Source of the DNA: a bacterium
GTDB lineage: Bacteria; Krumholzibacteriota; Krumholzibacteriia; LZORAL124-64-63
Length of the DNA: 20,125 bases
Direction of reading: 5' to 3'
Assembly: GCA_030635025.1 (NCBI GenBank)
Contig: DAOVZQ010000004.1
Span: 1 to 20,125, forward strand
The position numbers and the translations under genes were made by a program. Numbering within the stretch: the first letter of the stretch is position 1; every line of letters starts with the position of its first letter. Below are positions 7,262 to 15,849 of this stretch, piece by piece. Under the pieces are notes generated by a model. It ran no database searches, was not told where the DNA came from, and worked only from the letters and a program-made list of their open reading frames with translations.

Positions 7262-7310
7262 GCTCAGAAGGCCCGATCGGGGAAGCCGTAAGCCGCTTCG
7301 CGTTGCACGG

Positions 7311-7339
7311 TTGACCCCCCGGCATTATCTGCATAGACT
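7311..7339 (+). promoter_or_regulatory. Candidate sigma70-like promoter of the valS operon
   Basis: TTGACC (7311-7316, five of six) and TAGACT (7334-7339, four of six) are separated by 17 bp, in the divergent gap 7247-7440. An overlapping alternative is TTGCAC (7303-7308) with TTATCT (7325-7330) at 16 bp. The predicted leader is about 95 nt and contains a small hairpin, CGCCG-CAGA-CGGCG (7395-7408), 22 nt before the ribosome-binding site. I found no T-box motif or other recognisable riboswitch in the leader. Confidence 0.4.
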
Positions 7340-7440
7340 TCAGACTTCCTGTCGGAGGGGTCTCCTTCGCCGAATGGACGTGAATCCGACGTGTCGCCGC
7401 AGACGGCGTCGCGCGTTTGCATATTTACCGGGAGCCGATC

Positions 7441-10197
7441 GTGAGCGACATCAGGGATATGGACACCTACGACCCCAGCGGGCTAGAAGAACGCTGGTAT
7501 GCAGCCTGGGAGGACGCCGGGCTCTTCGCACCCGACGAGAGTGCCGAAGGCGAACCGTTCGTCATTACCCTGCCGCCGCCCAACGTCACGGGCGTGCTTC
7601 ACATGGGACACTGTCTCAGCAATTCCATCCAGGACATGCTGATTCGTTGGATGCGCATGCGCGGCCGGCCCACCCTGTGGGTTCCCGGAACAGATCATGC
7701 CAGCATCGCCACCGAAAACGTGGTCGCCAAGCTGCTGCGCAAGGAGGGACTGCAGAAGTCCGAACTGGGGCGCGAGGGCTTCCTGGAACGTGCATGGGCC
7801 TGGAAAGAACAAACACACGACATCATCGTCGGTCAGATCAAGCGATTAGGGTGCTCCCTGGATTGGCCGCGAGAGGCCTTCACCATGGACGAGGCGCGCA
7901 CACGCGCTGTGGCCCATTGCTTCGTGACCCTGAAGGACCAGGGGCTGATCTATCGCGATCTGTATCTGGTCAACTGGTGTCCGCACTGCCTGACGGCCAT
8001 CAGCGACGACGAGGTGGAGCACCGCGAGGTCCAGGGCACCCTGTGGCGGATTCGCTATCCGCTGGCCGACGGCTCGGGCCACGTGACCGTCGCCACCACG
8101 CGTCCCGAAACCCTGTTCGGCGATACGGCAGTAGCCGTTCATCCCGACGATCCCGAGCGGAGTCATCTGATCGGCAAGATCGTGCGATTGCCGTTGACTG
8201 AGCGTGAGATCCCCATCATCGGCGACCATCATGCAGACCCCGAAAAGGGGACGGGCTTCGTGAAGATCACGCCGGCCCACGACCCCAACGACTTCGAGGT
8301 GGGACGCCGGCAGGACCTGCCGCAAATCGTCTGTATGGACGAGCGCGGCGTGATGAACGAGGCGGCCGGCGCGCTGGCCGGACTGGATCGCTTCGAGGCG
8401 CGTAAGGCGGCCCTGACGGCCCTGCGCGAGCAGGACCTCCTGGACGGTGAGGATAAGAACGTTCACCAGGTGGGACACCACGACCGGTGTGGGACCATCA
8501 TCGAACCCTATCTGTCGCGACAGTGGTTCCTGCGTATGGGAGACCTGGCTGTGCCGGCGGTCGAGGCCGTCGAGAGCGGAGCCGTCACACTGATGCCCGA
8601 ACGCTGGGTCGGCGTCTATCACAACTGGATGGGCAACATCCGCGACTGGTGTATTTCGCGGCAGCTCTGGTGGGGACACCGGATTCCCGTCTGGTATTGC
8701 GGCGGGTGCGATGCGGAGATCTCCGTCGTGGACACACCGACGGTTTGTCCCGAGTGCGGTTCCTCCGCCCTGACACAGGACCCCGACGTCCTCGATACAT
8801 GGTTCAGCAGTTGGTTGTGGACTTTCTCTCCCCTGGGGTGGCCCGAGGAGAGCGAGGACGTGAAACGTTGGCATCCCACGTCGCTGCTGGTGACCGGCCC
8901 GGATATCATTTTCTTCTGGGTCGCGCGGATGATCATGGCTTCGTATCACTTCCTGGACGAGAAGCCCTTCGGCGAGGTGCTCTTCCACGGCATCGTCCGC
9001 GACGAGCAGGGCCGCAAGATGAGCAAGACCCTGGGCAACAGCCCCGATCCGGTCGGCCTGATGGACAGCTACGGCGCCGACGCCCTGCGCATGTCCATGC
9101 TCATGCTCACGCCTACGGGTCAGGACACGTTCTTCAGCGAGGAGACCCTCGAGGTCGGACGCAACTTCTGCAACAAGGTCTTCCAGGCCACCAAGCTGAT
9201 CCTCGGTCATTGGGACGCCGCCGACCTCGGCGCCGCAGCGACCGGTTCGTCGCCCGGCGGCGCCGACCTCGATGTCCTGCATGCGAACGAGGATCACCCG
9301 GCCGCGGCGGCCAAGGCTCTTTGGAGCGAACTCTTTGGAGCGCCGGCGCCGTTCGAATTCCGGGATGAGGCGCTCGAGTTGGAGGACCGATGGATCCTCA
9401 ACCGTCTCGCCGCTGTCACCGCCGAGGTCAACACGAACCTGGAGAAGCGACGTCTGAACGATGCGGCCTATGCCGGTTACTCGTTCTTCCGCCACGAACT
9501 CTGCGACTGGTACCTCGAGGCCATCAAGCCGCGGCTGCGCGATGAATCCCAGCGCCAGGAAGCCGTAGGGCTGGCCGTCTGCGCCCTGGCGACAAGCTAC
9601 AAGTTGCTCCATCCCGTGATCCCCTTCATTACCGAGGAACTCTGGCAGGCCTTGCCTGGAACCGACGGCTTCCTGATGGTGTCGCGCTTCCCGACCGTCT
9701 CGGCCGCGGCGCCCTGGGCCGCCGAGGCGGCGCGCTTTAACGATGTGATCGAGGTCGTATCCGCGATCCGCTCCCTGCGCACCGACCTGAACGTCCCGCC
9801 CGGCAAGCGCGGCCATGTGGTCCTGAGGACGGCCGACGACAAGCGCCGTGAAGCACTGAGTGAGGATACGGAGCGTATCGGTTTGTTGGCGAAGCTGGAG
9901 CGTGTCGAGATCGTCACCGGTGGCGATGACCCGACGCCCGCCGGTGTCGTTGTTGTCGGGACGGTTGAAGTCTTCCTGCTCATGGATGGTCTTGTCGATC
10001 TCGACAAGGAGCGCGAACGGCTCGCCAAGGAACTCGCCAAGGTGGAGGGGTTCATAAACGGCGGCCGCAATAAACTGGGTAACGAGAAATTCACCGCACG
10101 TGCGCCCCGAGAGGTCATCGACCGGGAGACGGCGCAGTTAGCCGAAAACGAGGCCCGCGCCGAGGCGTTGCGCGTCCGTCTGTCGGCGCTCGCATAG
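7441..10197 (+). CDS. valS: Valyl-tRNA synthetase
   Basis: 918 aa class Ia synthetase that charges tRNA-Val. The GTG at 7441 is chosen because GGGAG (7430-7434) lies 6 nt upstream; the frame also runs to a TTG at 7417 without a ribosome-binding site. The HIGH-type motif is HMGH at 54-57 in PPPNVTGVLHMGH, and the KMSKS-type motif is KMSKT at 526-530. A zinc-ribbon-like group has Cys420/Cys423 and Cys436/Cys439. The editing (CP1) domain includes 'TTRPETLFGDTAVAV'. The C-terminal arm (about 851-918) is the coiled coil typical of ValRS and separates it from IleRS and LeuRS. An Ala/Gly-rich insertion of some 40-50 residues (about 591-640) sits at the start of the anticodon-binding domain. It is the first gene of the six-gene run. 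Confidence 0.97.
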   Translation: MSDIRDMDTYDPSGLEERWYAAWEDAGLFAPDESAEGEPFVITLPPPNVTGVLHMGHCLSNSIQDMLIRWMRMRGRPTLWVPGTDHASIATENVVAKLLRKEGLQKSELGREGFLERAWAWKEQTHDIIVGQIKRLGCSLDWPREAFTMDEARTRAVAHCFVTLKDQGLIYRDLYLVNWCPHCLTAISDDEVEHREVQGTLWRIRYPLADGSGHVTVATTRPETLFGDTAVAVHPDDPERSHLIGKIVRLPLTEREIPIIGDHHADPEKGTGFVKITPAHDPNDFEVGRRQDLPQIVCMDERGVMNEAAGALAGLDRFEARKAALTALREQDLLDGEDKNVHQVGHHDRCGTIIEPYLSRQWFLRMGDLAVPAVEAVESGAVTLMPERWVGVYHNWMGNIRDWCISRQLWWGHRIPVWYCGGCDAEISVVDTPTVCPECGSSALTQDPDVLDTWFSSWLWTFSPLGWPEESEDVKRWHPTSLLVTGPDIIFFWVARMIMASYHFLDEKPFGEVLFHGIVRDEQGRKMSKTLGNSPDPVGLMDSYGADALRMSMLMLTPTGQDTFFSEETLEVGRNFCNKVFQATKLILGHWDAADLGAAATGSSPGGADLDVLHANEDHPAAAAKALWSELFGAPAPFEFRDEALELEDRWILNRLAAVTAEVNTNLEKRRLNDAAYAGYSFFRHELCDWYLEAIKPRLRDESQRQEAVGLAVCALATSYKLLHPVIPFITEELWQALPGTDGFLMVSRFPTVSAAAPWAAEAARFNDVIEVVSAIRSLRTDLNVPPGKRGHVVLRTADDKRREALSEDTERIGLLAKLERVEIVTGGDDPTPAGVVVVGTVEVFLLMDGLVDLDKERERLAKELAKVEGFINGGRNKLGNEKFTARAPREVIDRETAQLAENEARAEALRVRLSALA

Positions 10198-10209
10198 AGA
10201 GGAGAGATC

Positions 10210-11205
10210 ATGGTCCCCGAACACCCCGTATTCCAGACGCCCGGCGCCATGATCAAGGCGGCCCGCGAAGCGAAGGGTCTGAGTCTGGAGACCCTCTCCG
10301 CCGAGACCCGTATTCCCGACCGATTGCTGGCGGCTATCGAAATCGACGACTTCGATCAGCTTTCCGAAGCCCTGTACACGCGCAGTTTCCTGCGCTCGTG
10401 CGCACAGAGCCTGGGACTCGACCCCGGTGTGCTCATCGATAGTTACGAGCACATGCTGACAGAACAGGAACCGGACGTGCCCGCGGACCAGACCTGGGAG
10501 GAAGAGACCGAGGTCCAACGCATCGGCGTCATGCCCTGGAGCAGGATCGGTCTGATCGTCATTATCCTGGCCGGTGTGGCCCTGGCTGTGTGGGCCGGTA
10601 TTTCGCTGTTCGGCGGTGGTGCGGCCGATCAGCCGATTTCGGATCCCATCGAACAGGATCCCACGGAATCGGCCGGTGAGTTTGATGATGCGACATCCGA
10701 CTCTCTCGTCGTACGGGATACCGTGTCGACGGCGACACCGGGTGACGATGCGATCGATGGGCCTTCCGACGACGGACCGGTGACGATCGATATTGGCGGA
10801 TCGGTCGTGTCGCCGGATCCCGGCGAACTGGCCGCCGTTGCCACGCTGCCGCGGGGCGGCCCCACGCTTGTTTTCGACGGCGGAGAAACCTGGCCCCTGG
10901 TTCTGCGGGTCGTATTGGATCATCGATTGGATATCGCCGTGGGAAGCGATGGAGACCGCCAGGCGCGAGACGTGGCGTGGCCCGACCGGGCATACCACGG
11001 CGTACCGGAGGAAGGCGTGGTACCCGGTCGTCTGTACGCCGTGGGCGGACGTCACGTGGCCTATTGGGGTGCCGCCGATCACCTCCTGCTGAAGCTCTCG
11101 CAGGCGGAGGGTGTGACCGTCACCCTCAACGGACGTCCCCTGGATATCCCCACCCGTATCGTTGGCCACGAGTGGGTGCTGGACCGCTCGCGGCTCGACC
11201 CTTGA
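10210..11205 (+). CDS. rodZ: RodZ-like membrane helix-turn-helix protein
   Basis: 331 aa. The N-terminal HTH (about 12-80) has 'MIKAAREAKGLSLETLSAETRI' and 'YTRSFLRSCAQSLGLDP', the RodZ-type (HTH_25) pattern. An acidic linker leads to one membrane helix (about 111-134). A long Asp/Ser/Pro-rich low-complexity periplasmic linker (about 138-208) precedes a beta-rich C-terminal domain (about 215-325). That domain contains 'LTLNGRPLDIP'-like residues (305-313), resembling the DUF4115 domain of RodZ. RodZ links MreB filaments to the envelope in rod-shaped cells; its HTH binds MreB rather than DNA. GAGGAG just before 10210 is the ribosome-binding site, 12 nt after valS. It is a good fit to RodZ architecture, but without mreB nearby the assignment rests on domain order. 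Confidence 0.8.
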   Translation: MVPEHPVFQTPGAMIKAAREAKGLSLETLSAETRIPDRLLAAIEIDDFDQLSEALYTRSFLRSCAQSLGLDPGVLIDSYEHMLTEQEPDVPADQTWEEETEVQRIGVMPWSRIGLIVIILAGVALAVWAGISLFGGGAADQPISDPIEQDPTESAGEFDDATSDSLVVRDTVSTATPGDDAIDGPSDDGPVTIDIGGSVVSPDPGELAAVATLPRGGPTLVFDGGETWPLVLRVVLDHRLDIAVGSDGDRQARDVAWPDRAYHGVPEEGVVPGRLYAVGGRHVAYWGAADHLLLKLSQAEGVTVTLNGRPLDIPTRIVGHEWVLDRSRLDP

Positions 11206-11208
11206 GCC

Positions 11209-13230
11209 ATGAGTGATTTCCGACTCCAGGCCCCTTTCGAACCCCGCGGCGACCAACCGGAAGCCATCCGCGCCCTGATCCGCGGCATCGAGGACAACCG
11301 GCCCTACCAGACCCTGCTCGGCGTTACGGGCAGCGGCAAGACCTTCACCATGGCCAACGTCATCGCCGAGACCGGCCTGCCCGCCCTGATCTTCAGCCAC
11401 AACAAGACTCTGGCCGCCCAGCTCTACGGCGAACTGAAGGGGTTTTTCCCGGACAACGCGGTGGAGTATTTCATTTCGTACTACGACTACTACCAGCCCG
11501 AGGCGTTCATCCCGACCACCGGTACATACATCGAGAAAGATGTGAGTATCAACGAGGAGATTGAGCGGCTGCGCCTGCGCGCCACTTCGTCGCTGATATC
11601 GCGCAAGGACGTGATCGTGGTGGCGAGCGTTTCGGCCATCTATGGGTTGGGCAATCCCGAGACCTTCCATCGCAACATCATTACGTTGCACCAGGGCCAA
11701 ACCCTCGATCGCGAAGACCTTCTGCGCCATCTCGTCGATATCCACTACTCGCGCGACGAGGCCGGCGGCTACGGCTCCTTCAGGGTGCGCGGCGATACGA
11801 TCGAAATCTGCGCCGCGTTCGACGAGCGGGTCCTGCGCGTGGAATTGTTCGGCGACGAGATCGAACGACTCTCCTTCATGGACGGTTTGACCGGCAAACC
11901 GCTTCTGCGCGTGAAGGAGACTCAGGTCTATCCCGCCCGTCAGTTCGTCACCGAGCGGGGGCGCACCGACGAGATTCTCGACGAGATCGGCCGTGATCTG
12001 GAAGTGCGGCTGGGAGAGATGGACGAGGCGGTCAAACCCCTGGAGGCGCAGCGCCTCGCCTCGCGCACGCGCTACGACATGGAGATGATACGTCAGGTCG
12101 GCTATTGCAACGGTGTCGAGAACTACTCCCGCTATTTCGACGGCCGGGAAGTCGGTGACCGCCCCGCCTGCCTGCTCGACTATTTTCCCGACGACTACCT
12201 AGTGATCGTGGACGAATCGCACGTGACGATCTCGCAGTTGGGGGCCATGTACCGTGGCGACCGCTCACGCAAGGAGACCCTCGTCGAGCACGGCTTCCGT
12301 CTGCCCAGCGCCATGGACAACCGACCCTTGAAATACCAGGAGCTCGAAGAGCTCATGCCGCGAACGATCTTCGTGTCGGCGACTCCCGGCGATTACGAAC
12401 TGGAAAAGAGTGAAGGTGAGATCGTAGAGCAGGTGATCCGTCCCACCGGACTGGTTGACCCGCCCGTAGAAGTGCTGCCGGCGTCCGGGCAGGTGGACGA
12501 CCTGATCGGCCGGGCGCGCGCGACCGTGGATCGCGGCGAACGCGTGCTAGTCACCACGCTCACAAAGCGCATGGCGGAGGATCTGGCCGAGTACCTGCAG
12601 AACGTCGGGTTGCGCGTGGCCTACATGCACGCCGACGTGGCGGCTCTCGACCGCGTTGAGATCCTGCGCCGCCTGCGGCTCGGCGAGTTCGACGTGCTGG
12701 TCGGTGTGAACCTGTTACGCGAAGGACTCGACCTGCCGGAGGTGTCTCTGGTGGCGATCCTCGACGCCGATCGTGAGGGGTTTCTGCGTTCGGAACGAAG
12801 CCTCATCCAGACGGCCGGCCGCGCGGCACGCAATGTCGGTGGTCTGGTCATCATGTATGCGGACAAGATGACCGGTTCCATGGAGCGCGCCATCGGCGAG
12901 ATGAGCCGCCGTCGCGTCAAACAGATGGCCTACAACAAGGAGCACGGCATTACGCCGCGCACCATACACAAGACCCGCGAGGAAATCATGCAGGCCACCA
13001 TGGCCGCGGGGGAGAAGGGAAGCGGCGCTGGCGCGGAGGCGATCAAGGGACGACCTTGGGAAAAGATCATCGATCAGGACCTGCCGCCACGCGAGATCGT
13101 CACGATGCTCCATGAAGAGATGCTGACGGCCTCTGCGGCTCTGGAATTCGAAAAGGCCGCCGCCCTGCGCGACCGCATCGACGACCTGCGGGCCCAATGG
13201 GGCCTCGGTTCCGAAGGAGTGGAGTCATGA
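11209..13230 (+). CDS. uvrB: UvrABC excinuclease subunit B
   Basis: 673 aa, the standard length for this damage-verification helicase of nucleotide excision repair. Walker A is GVTGSGKT at 38-45. The damage-probing beta-hairpin is at 91-111 (YYDYYQPEAFIPTTGTYIEKD). The helicase DESH box is at 335-338, followed by SATPGDYE (389-396), GVNLLREGLDLPEV (499-512) and QTAGRAARN (534-542). The C-terminal UVR motif that binds UvrC is at about 628-663. The gene starts 3 nt after the rodZ-like stop, with no clear Shine-Dalgarno sequence, so translation probably reinitiates from the upstream gene. I saw no LexA-type SOS box in the operon, so damage induction would need another route. Confidence 0.98.
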   Translation: MSDFRLQAPFEPRGDQPEAIRALIRGIEDNRPYQTLLGVTGSGKTFTMANVIAETGLPALIFSHNKTLAAQLYGELKGFFPDNAVEYFISYYDYYQPEAFIPTTGTYIEKDVSINEEIERLRLRATSSLISRKDVIVVASVSAIYGLGNPETFHRNIITLHQGQTLDREDLLRHLVDIHYSRDEAGGYGSFRVRGDTIEICAAFDERVLRVELFGDEIERLSFMDGLTGKPLLRVKETQVYPARQFVTERGRTDEILDEIGRDLEVRLGEMDEAVKPLEAQRLASRTRYDMEMIRQVGYCNGVENYSRYFDGREVGDRPACLLDYFPDDYLVIVDESHVTISQLGAMYRGDRSRKETLVEHGFRLPSAMDNRPLKYQELEELMPRTIFVSATPGDYELEKSEGEIVEQVIRPTGLVDPPVEVLPASGQVDDLIGRARATVDRGERVLVTTLTKRMAEDLAEYLQNVGLRVAYMHADVAALDRVEILRRLRLGEFDVLVGVNLLREGLDLPEVSLVAILDADREGFLRSERSLIQTAGRAARNVGGLVIMYADKMTGSMERAIGEMSRRRVKQMAYNKEHGITPRTIHKTREEIMQATMAAGEKGSGAGAEAIKGRPWEKIIDQDLPPREIVTMLHEEMLTASAALEFEKAAALRDRIDDLRAQWGLGSEGVES

Positions 13231-14123
13231 GCGAGCATCAGGACAGGACGCTCCGTTTCCCGACCGGTGCCTGGCTCGACACCCTGCTGGACGCGAGCCT
13301 GTCCGAGGATGTGGGCGACGGTGACGCCACCACGACAATCTCCGTATCAGCCGACACCTACGCAGAGGGCGAGATCGTGGCTCGCAGCGGCGGCGTCGTG
13401 GCTGGCTTGCCCGTCCTGGAACCCCTCTTCGCCCGCATAGACGAGGGCGTTCTCATCGACTGTCTCGTCGCGGACGGGGATCGCCTAGAGCCTGGCCAGG
13501 CTGCGGCGCGTATCGCCGGTCCTGCGGCCGCCATCCTCATGGGCGAGCGGACGGCCCTGAACTTCATCCAGCATCTGAGTGGAATCGCCACGCTCGTGGA
13601 CCGCTATGTGGATGCCGTACACGGCACCGACTGCCGCATCCTCGATACCCGTAAAACCTTGCCCGGCTATCGGGTCCTGGCCAAGTACGCGGTTCGCTGC
13701 GGGGGGGGCGCGAACCATCGCATGGGCCTCTTCGACCGCATACTGCTCAAGGACAATCACTGGGCTTCGCGCGACGCGTCCCTGGCCGAACTCGTCGCCC
13801 GCGGTCGGGAACGGTACGCCGAGCTCGCCATCGAAGTGGAAGTGGATTCGTTGGAGCAGCTCCGTGAAGTGCTTCCCCTGAACGTGGACTGGGTGCTCCT
13901 CGATAACTTCACTCCGGAGACGACGCGTGAGGCTGTTGGGCTGCGCGATACCGTCGAGACCGGCGAATGGAAGACACGGCTCGAATCAAGCGGCAACGTG
14001 ACGCTCGACTCGGTCCGTGCCTATGCCGAGGCCGGCGTCGATGCCTGCTCGATCGGACGCTTGACCCATTCGGTGCCCGCACTGGATATCGGTCTCGACA
14101 TACGTCCGATCAGGGCGCTCTGA
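13227..14123 (+). CDS. nadC: Nicotinate-nucleotide pyrophosphorylase (quinolinate phosphoribosyltransferase)
   Basis: 298 aa. It converts quinolinate and PRPP to nicotinate mononucleotide in de novo NAD synthesis. The ATG at 13227 overlaps the uvrB stop (ATGA) and has AAGGAG at 13214-13219, 7 nt upstream; an ATG at 13197 is internal to uvrB and not favoured. Family motifs: EDVGDGDATT (27-36), NFIQHLSGIAT (112-122), LDTRKTLPGYR (139-149), CGGGANHRMGLFD (158-170), LLKDNHW (173-179), EVEVDSLEQ (203-211), LLDNFTPE (224-231) and ESSGNV (253-258). The GGG of the CGGGANHR motif is written by an uninterrupted G8 run (13701-13708). nadA and nadB are not in the window. Confidence 0.97.
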   Translation: MSEHQDRTLRFPTGAWLDTLLDASLSEDVGDGDATTTISVSADTYAEGEIVARSGGVVAGLPVLEPLFARIDEGVLIDCLVADGDRLEPGQAAARIAGPAAAILMGERTALNFIQHLSGIATLVDRYVDAVHGTDCRILDTRKTLPGYRVLAKYAVRCGGGANHRMGLFDRILLKDNHWASRDASLAELVARGRERYAELAIEVEVDSLEQLREVLPLNVDWVLLDNFTPETTREAVGLRDTVETGEWKTRLESSGNVTLDSVRAYAEAGVDACSIGRLTHSVPALDIGLDIRPIRAL

Positions 14124-14125
14124 CA

Positions 14126-15016
14126 ATGATTCCCCTGCGCAAGCGCGACTGGTTCGGTGTGGCCGCTTTCGACCCCGGCCCTGCCCGTATCGATCGCGGC
14201 GGTTTCCTCTATCTTCTGGACGAAGTGGGCTCCACCAGCGATTTCCTGTTGGATCGGGGCGATGTGGCCGACGGGCGCCTGTGCCGCTGGGACGGTTGGG
14301 GATGGCAGGTGGGCGATCGACAGCCGTTGCCGCCGCCCAGTGAGCCGCGCTCTGGCAGTGTCGTTGTGGCGCGGCGTCAGACACGTGGGCGAGGACGGTT
14401 GGGACACCGTTGGCATGGGGGGAATGGACTGGCCATGTCCTGGCTCATCAACCCTCTGCCTGTCGGGCAGGCCGCGCGACTGGCTGTATGGACGGGGTTG
14501 ATCGCCGTGCAGTCGTTGCGGGACCTCACCGGCGAACCCATTCGTCTGAAATGGCCCAACGATCTCCGTCTGCACGGCCGCAAGCTGGGGGGAATCCTCC
14601 TGGACATGGTCGTGCGCGGAGCCCAGTCTCGCTTCGTGGCCGGCATCGGCGTCAACGTCGGTGACTGGGCGCCGGACATGCCCGACGATCTGCGTCAGAC
14701 CTCCGTGGCTCTGCAGCCCGCTCCTGAGCGCTGGTTATTCCTGTCGCACCTCGCCGGCACCATCATGCGTCGTTGGGACGCCGAGGTTCCCCGCTTTCTC
14801 GAAGCCGGCTGGTCCGAATATCGCGACGCCTTCAACGAGGTCGACGATCTGTCCGGCCGTCGCATAGCCTTGACCTGTGGGCATGAAACCCTGATGGGTA
14901 TCGCTGAGGGTATCGACGACGACGGCGCGCTCAAACTCCGTACGCCCGACGGAGAGCTGCGCCGACTGCATGCCGGAGACGTGCACATCACGGGTACCGT
15001 TCAGGGGGAGGACTGA
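14126..15016 (+). CDS. birA: Biotin--[acetyl-CoA-carboxylase] ligase, catalytic-only type
   Basis: 296 aa. It activates biotin with ATP and attaches it to the carrier protein of acetyl-CoA carboxylase. The ATG at 14126 is 2 nt after the nadC stop; the longer open frame from 13967 runs back inside nadC and is not real. Motifs: GRGRLGHRW (88-96) for biotin/AMP binding, KWPNDLRLHGRKLGGILLD (142-160) with the catalytic lysine region, GIGVNV (173-178), and a C-terminal SH3-like domain (about 240-294). There is no N-terminal helix-turn-helix, so it should not act as a biotin-operon repressor. About 20-25 extra residues, rich in Trp, Gly and Pro (around 51-76), lie between the STSD and VVVARRQT segments, more than usual for this family. 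Confidence 0.92.
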   Translation: MIPLRKRDWFGVAAFDPGPARIDRGGFLYLLDEVGSTSDFLLDRGDVADGRLCRWDGWGWQVGDRQPLPPPSEPRSGSVVVARRQTRGRGRLGHRWHGGNGLAMSWLINPLPVGQAARLAVWTGLIAVQSLRDLTGEPIRLKWPNDLRLHGRKLGGILLDMVVRGAQSRFVAGIGVNVGDWAPDMPDDLRQTSVALQPAPERWLFLSHLAGTIMRRWDAEVPRFLEAGWSEYRDAFNEVDDLSGRRIALTCGHETLMGIAEGIDDDGALKLRTPDGELRRLHAGDVHITGTVQGED

Positions 15017-15017
15017 C

Positions 15018-15758
15018 ATGCTGCTAATCGACGTCGGCAACACTTCGATCGCCGTCGCCGCGTGTTCGGGCGCGAGTCAAGACGTCGATCTCATCGAGAC
15101 GCATCCACACCCATCCGGCCTTATGGCGGAGCAGGATCTTCTGTCGCGGATCGCGGCATTGGCTTCCGCCGCCGAGACGCCCCGCGTAGCGGTGTCCTCA
15201 GTCGTGCCGCGGATCACGGACCGGCTGCGCGAAGCTCTGCCCGGCTGTTTCGTCGTCGATCACGAGACCGCGTTCCCCTTCGACATCGCGGTCGCCGACC
15301 CCGCGGCGGTCGGCGCCGATCGATTCTGCAACATGGCCGCGGCCGTGGCCGAGGGTTGGTCATCGGCCCTGATCGTCGACGCGGGTACGGCCACCACCTT
15401 CGATGTCCTGTGCGACGGCGTGTTCGTGGGCGGCCTCATCGCCCCTGGTCTTGCCCTGGCCGCCGAGGCTCTCGGCGAGCGCACGGCCCGTCTGCCTCAT
15501 GTGGCGGCTCAACCGCGCCCGGCTCAGCCCGCCCCGGATACCGTGGGCGCCATGGCGGCCGGCGCCTTCCAGGTCGGGGCCCGAGGCGTGTTGGGGACAC
15601 TCGAGGCTCTTCGTGCGGAACTCGCCGGCCCCCCGGTCGTGTTGACGGGCGGTTTGGCTCCCTTGATCATCAACGGTCACGCCGGCGGCAGCGGCGATTG
15701 GCGATATGATCCGCTCTGGTCCCTGCGGGGGCTGGCCCGTCTGGCGACAACGGTTTGA
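15018..15758 (+). CDS. coaX: Type III pantothenate kinase
   Basis: 246 aa, normal family length. It phosphorylates pantothenate in the first step of coenzyme A synthesis; type III enzymes belong to the ASKHA (actin-like) superfamily and depend on monovalent cations. The ATG at 15018 is 1 nt after the birA stop, and GGGGGAGG (15004-15011) is an excellent ribosome-binding site. Motifs: IDVGNT (4-9), VGADRFCN (98-105), DAGTATTFDV (121-130), GGLIAPGL (138-145), and a terminal LTGGLAPLI (209-217). It is the last gene of the six-gene run. The adjacent BirA is a common genomic partner in bacteria with this kinase. A weak hairpin (CCCG at 15785-15788 with CGGG at 15810-15813, and GTGAT/ATCAC inside) follows in the 91-bp gap. 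Confidence 0.96.
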   Translation: MLLIDVGNTSIAVAACSGASQDVDLIETHPHPSGLMAEQDLLSRIAALASAAETPRVAVSSVVPRITDRLREALPGCFVVDHETAFPFDIAVADPAAVGADRFCNMAAAVAEGWSSALIVDAGTATTFDVLCDGVFVGGLIAPGLALAAEALGERTARLPHVAAQPRPAQPAPDTVGAMAAGAFQVGARGVLGTLEALRAELAGPPVVLTGGLAPLIINGHAGGSGDWRYDPLWSLRGLARLATTV

Positions 15759-15849
15759 GGATATTCGCAGCTTCGTGCTGACAGCCCGGCCGTGATTCCC
15801 TATGATCACCGGGTTCGATCGCTTGATTGCGAGGCTTAAGGAGGGAAAC

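Noticed and set aside
7253..7300. tRNA-like GTAGCTCAG sequence between the phosphatase gene and valS
   Set aside because: It resembles a D-arm start, but no matching D-stem, anticodon stem, T-arm or acceptor pairing follows.
7340..7440. Possible T-box or other riboswitch in the valS leader
   Set aside because: The leader is only about 100 nt, lacks the conserved T-box sequence and an anti-terminator pair; only a 5-bp hairpin is visible.
7846..9816. 656-codon open frame on the minus strand, antisense to valS
   Set aside because: It lies wholly inside a clear valS, shows no domain pattern, and long antisense frames are common in high-GC genes because of third-position bias.
10138..11745. 535-codon minus-strand open frame across the rodZ-like and uvrB genes
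   Set aside because: It spans the junction of two well-supported plus-strand genes and its translation has no recognisable motif; a high-GC shadow frame.
13967..14125. 53-residue N-terminal extension of the biotin ligase frame
   Set aside because: The segment is the shifted reading of the nadC 3' end and looks compositionally random (Arg-rich); it is not a helix-turn-helix.
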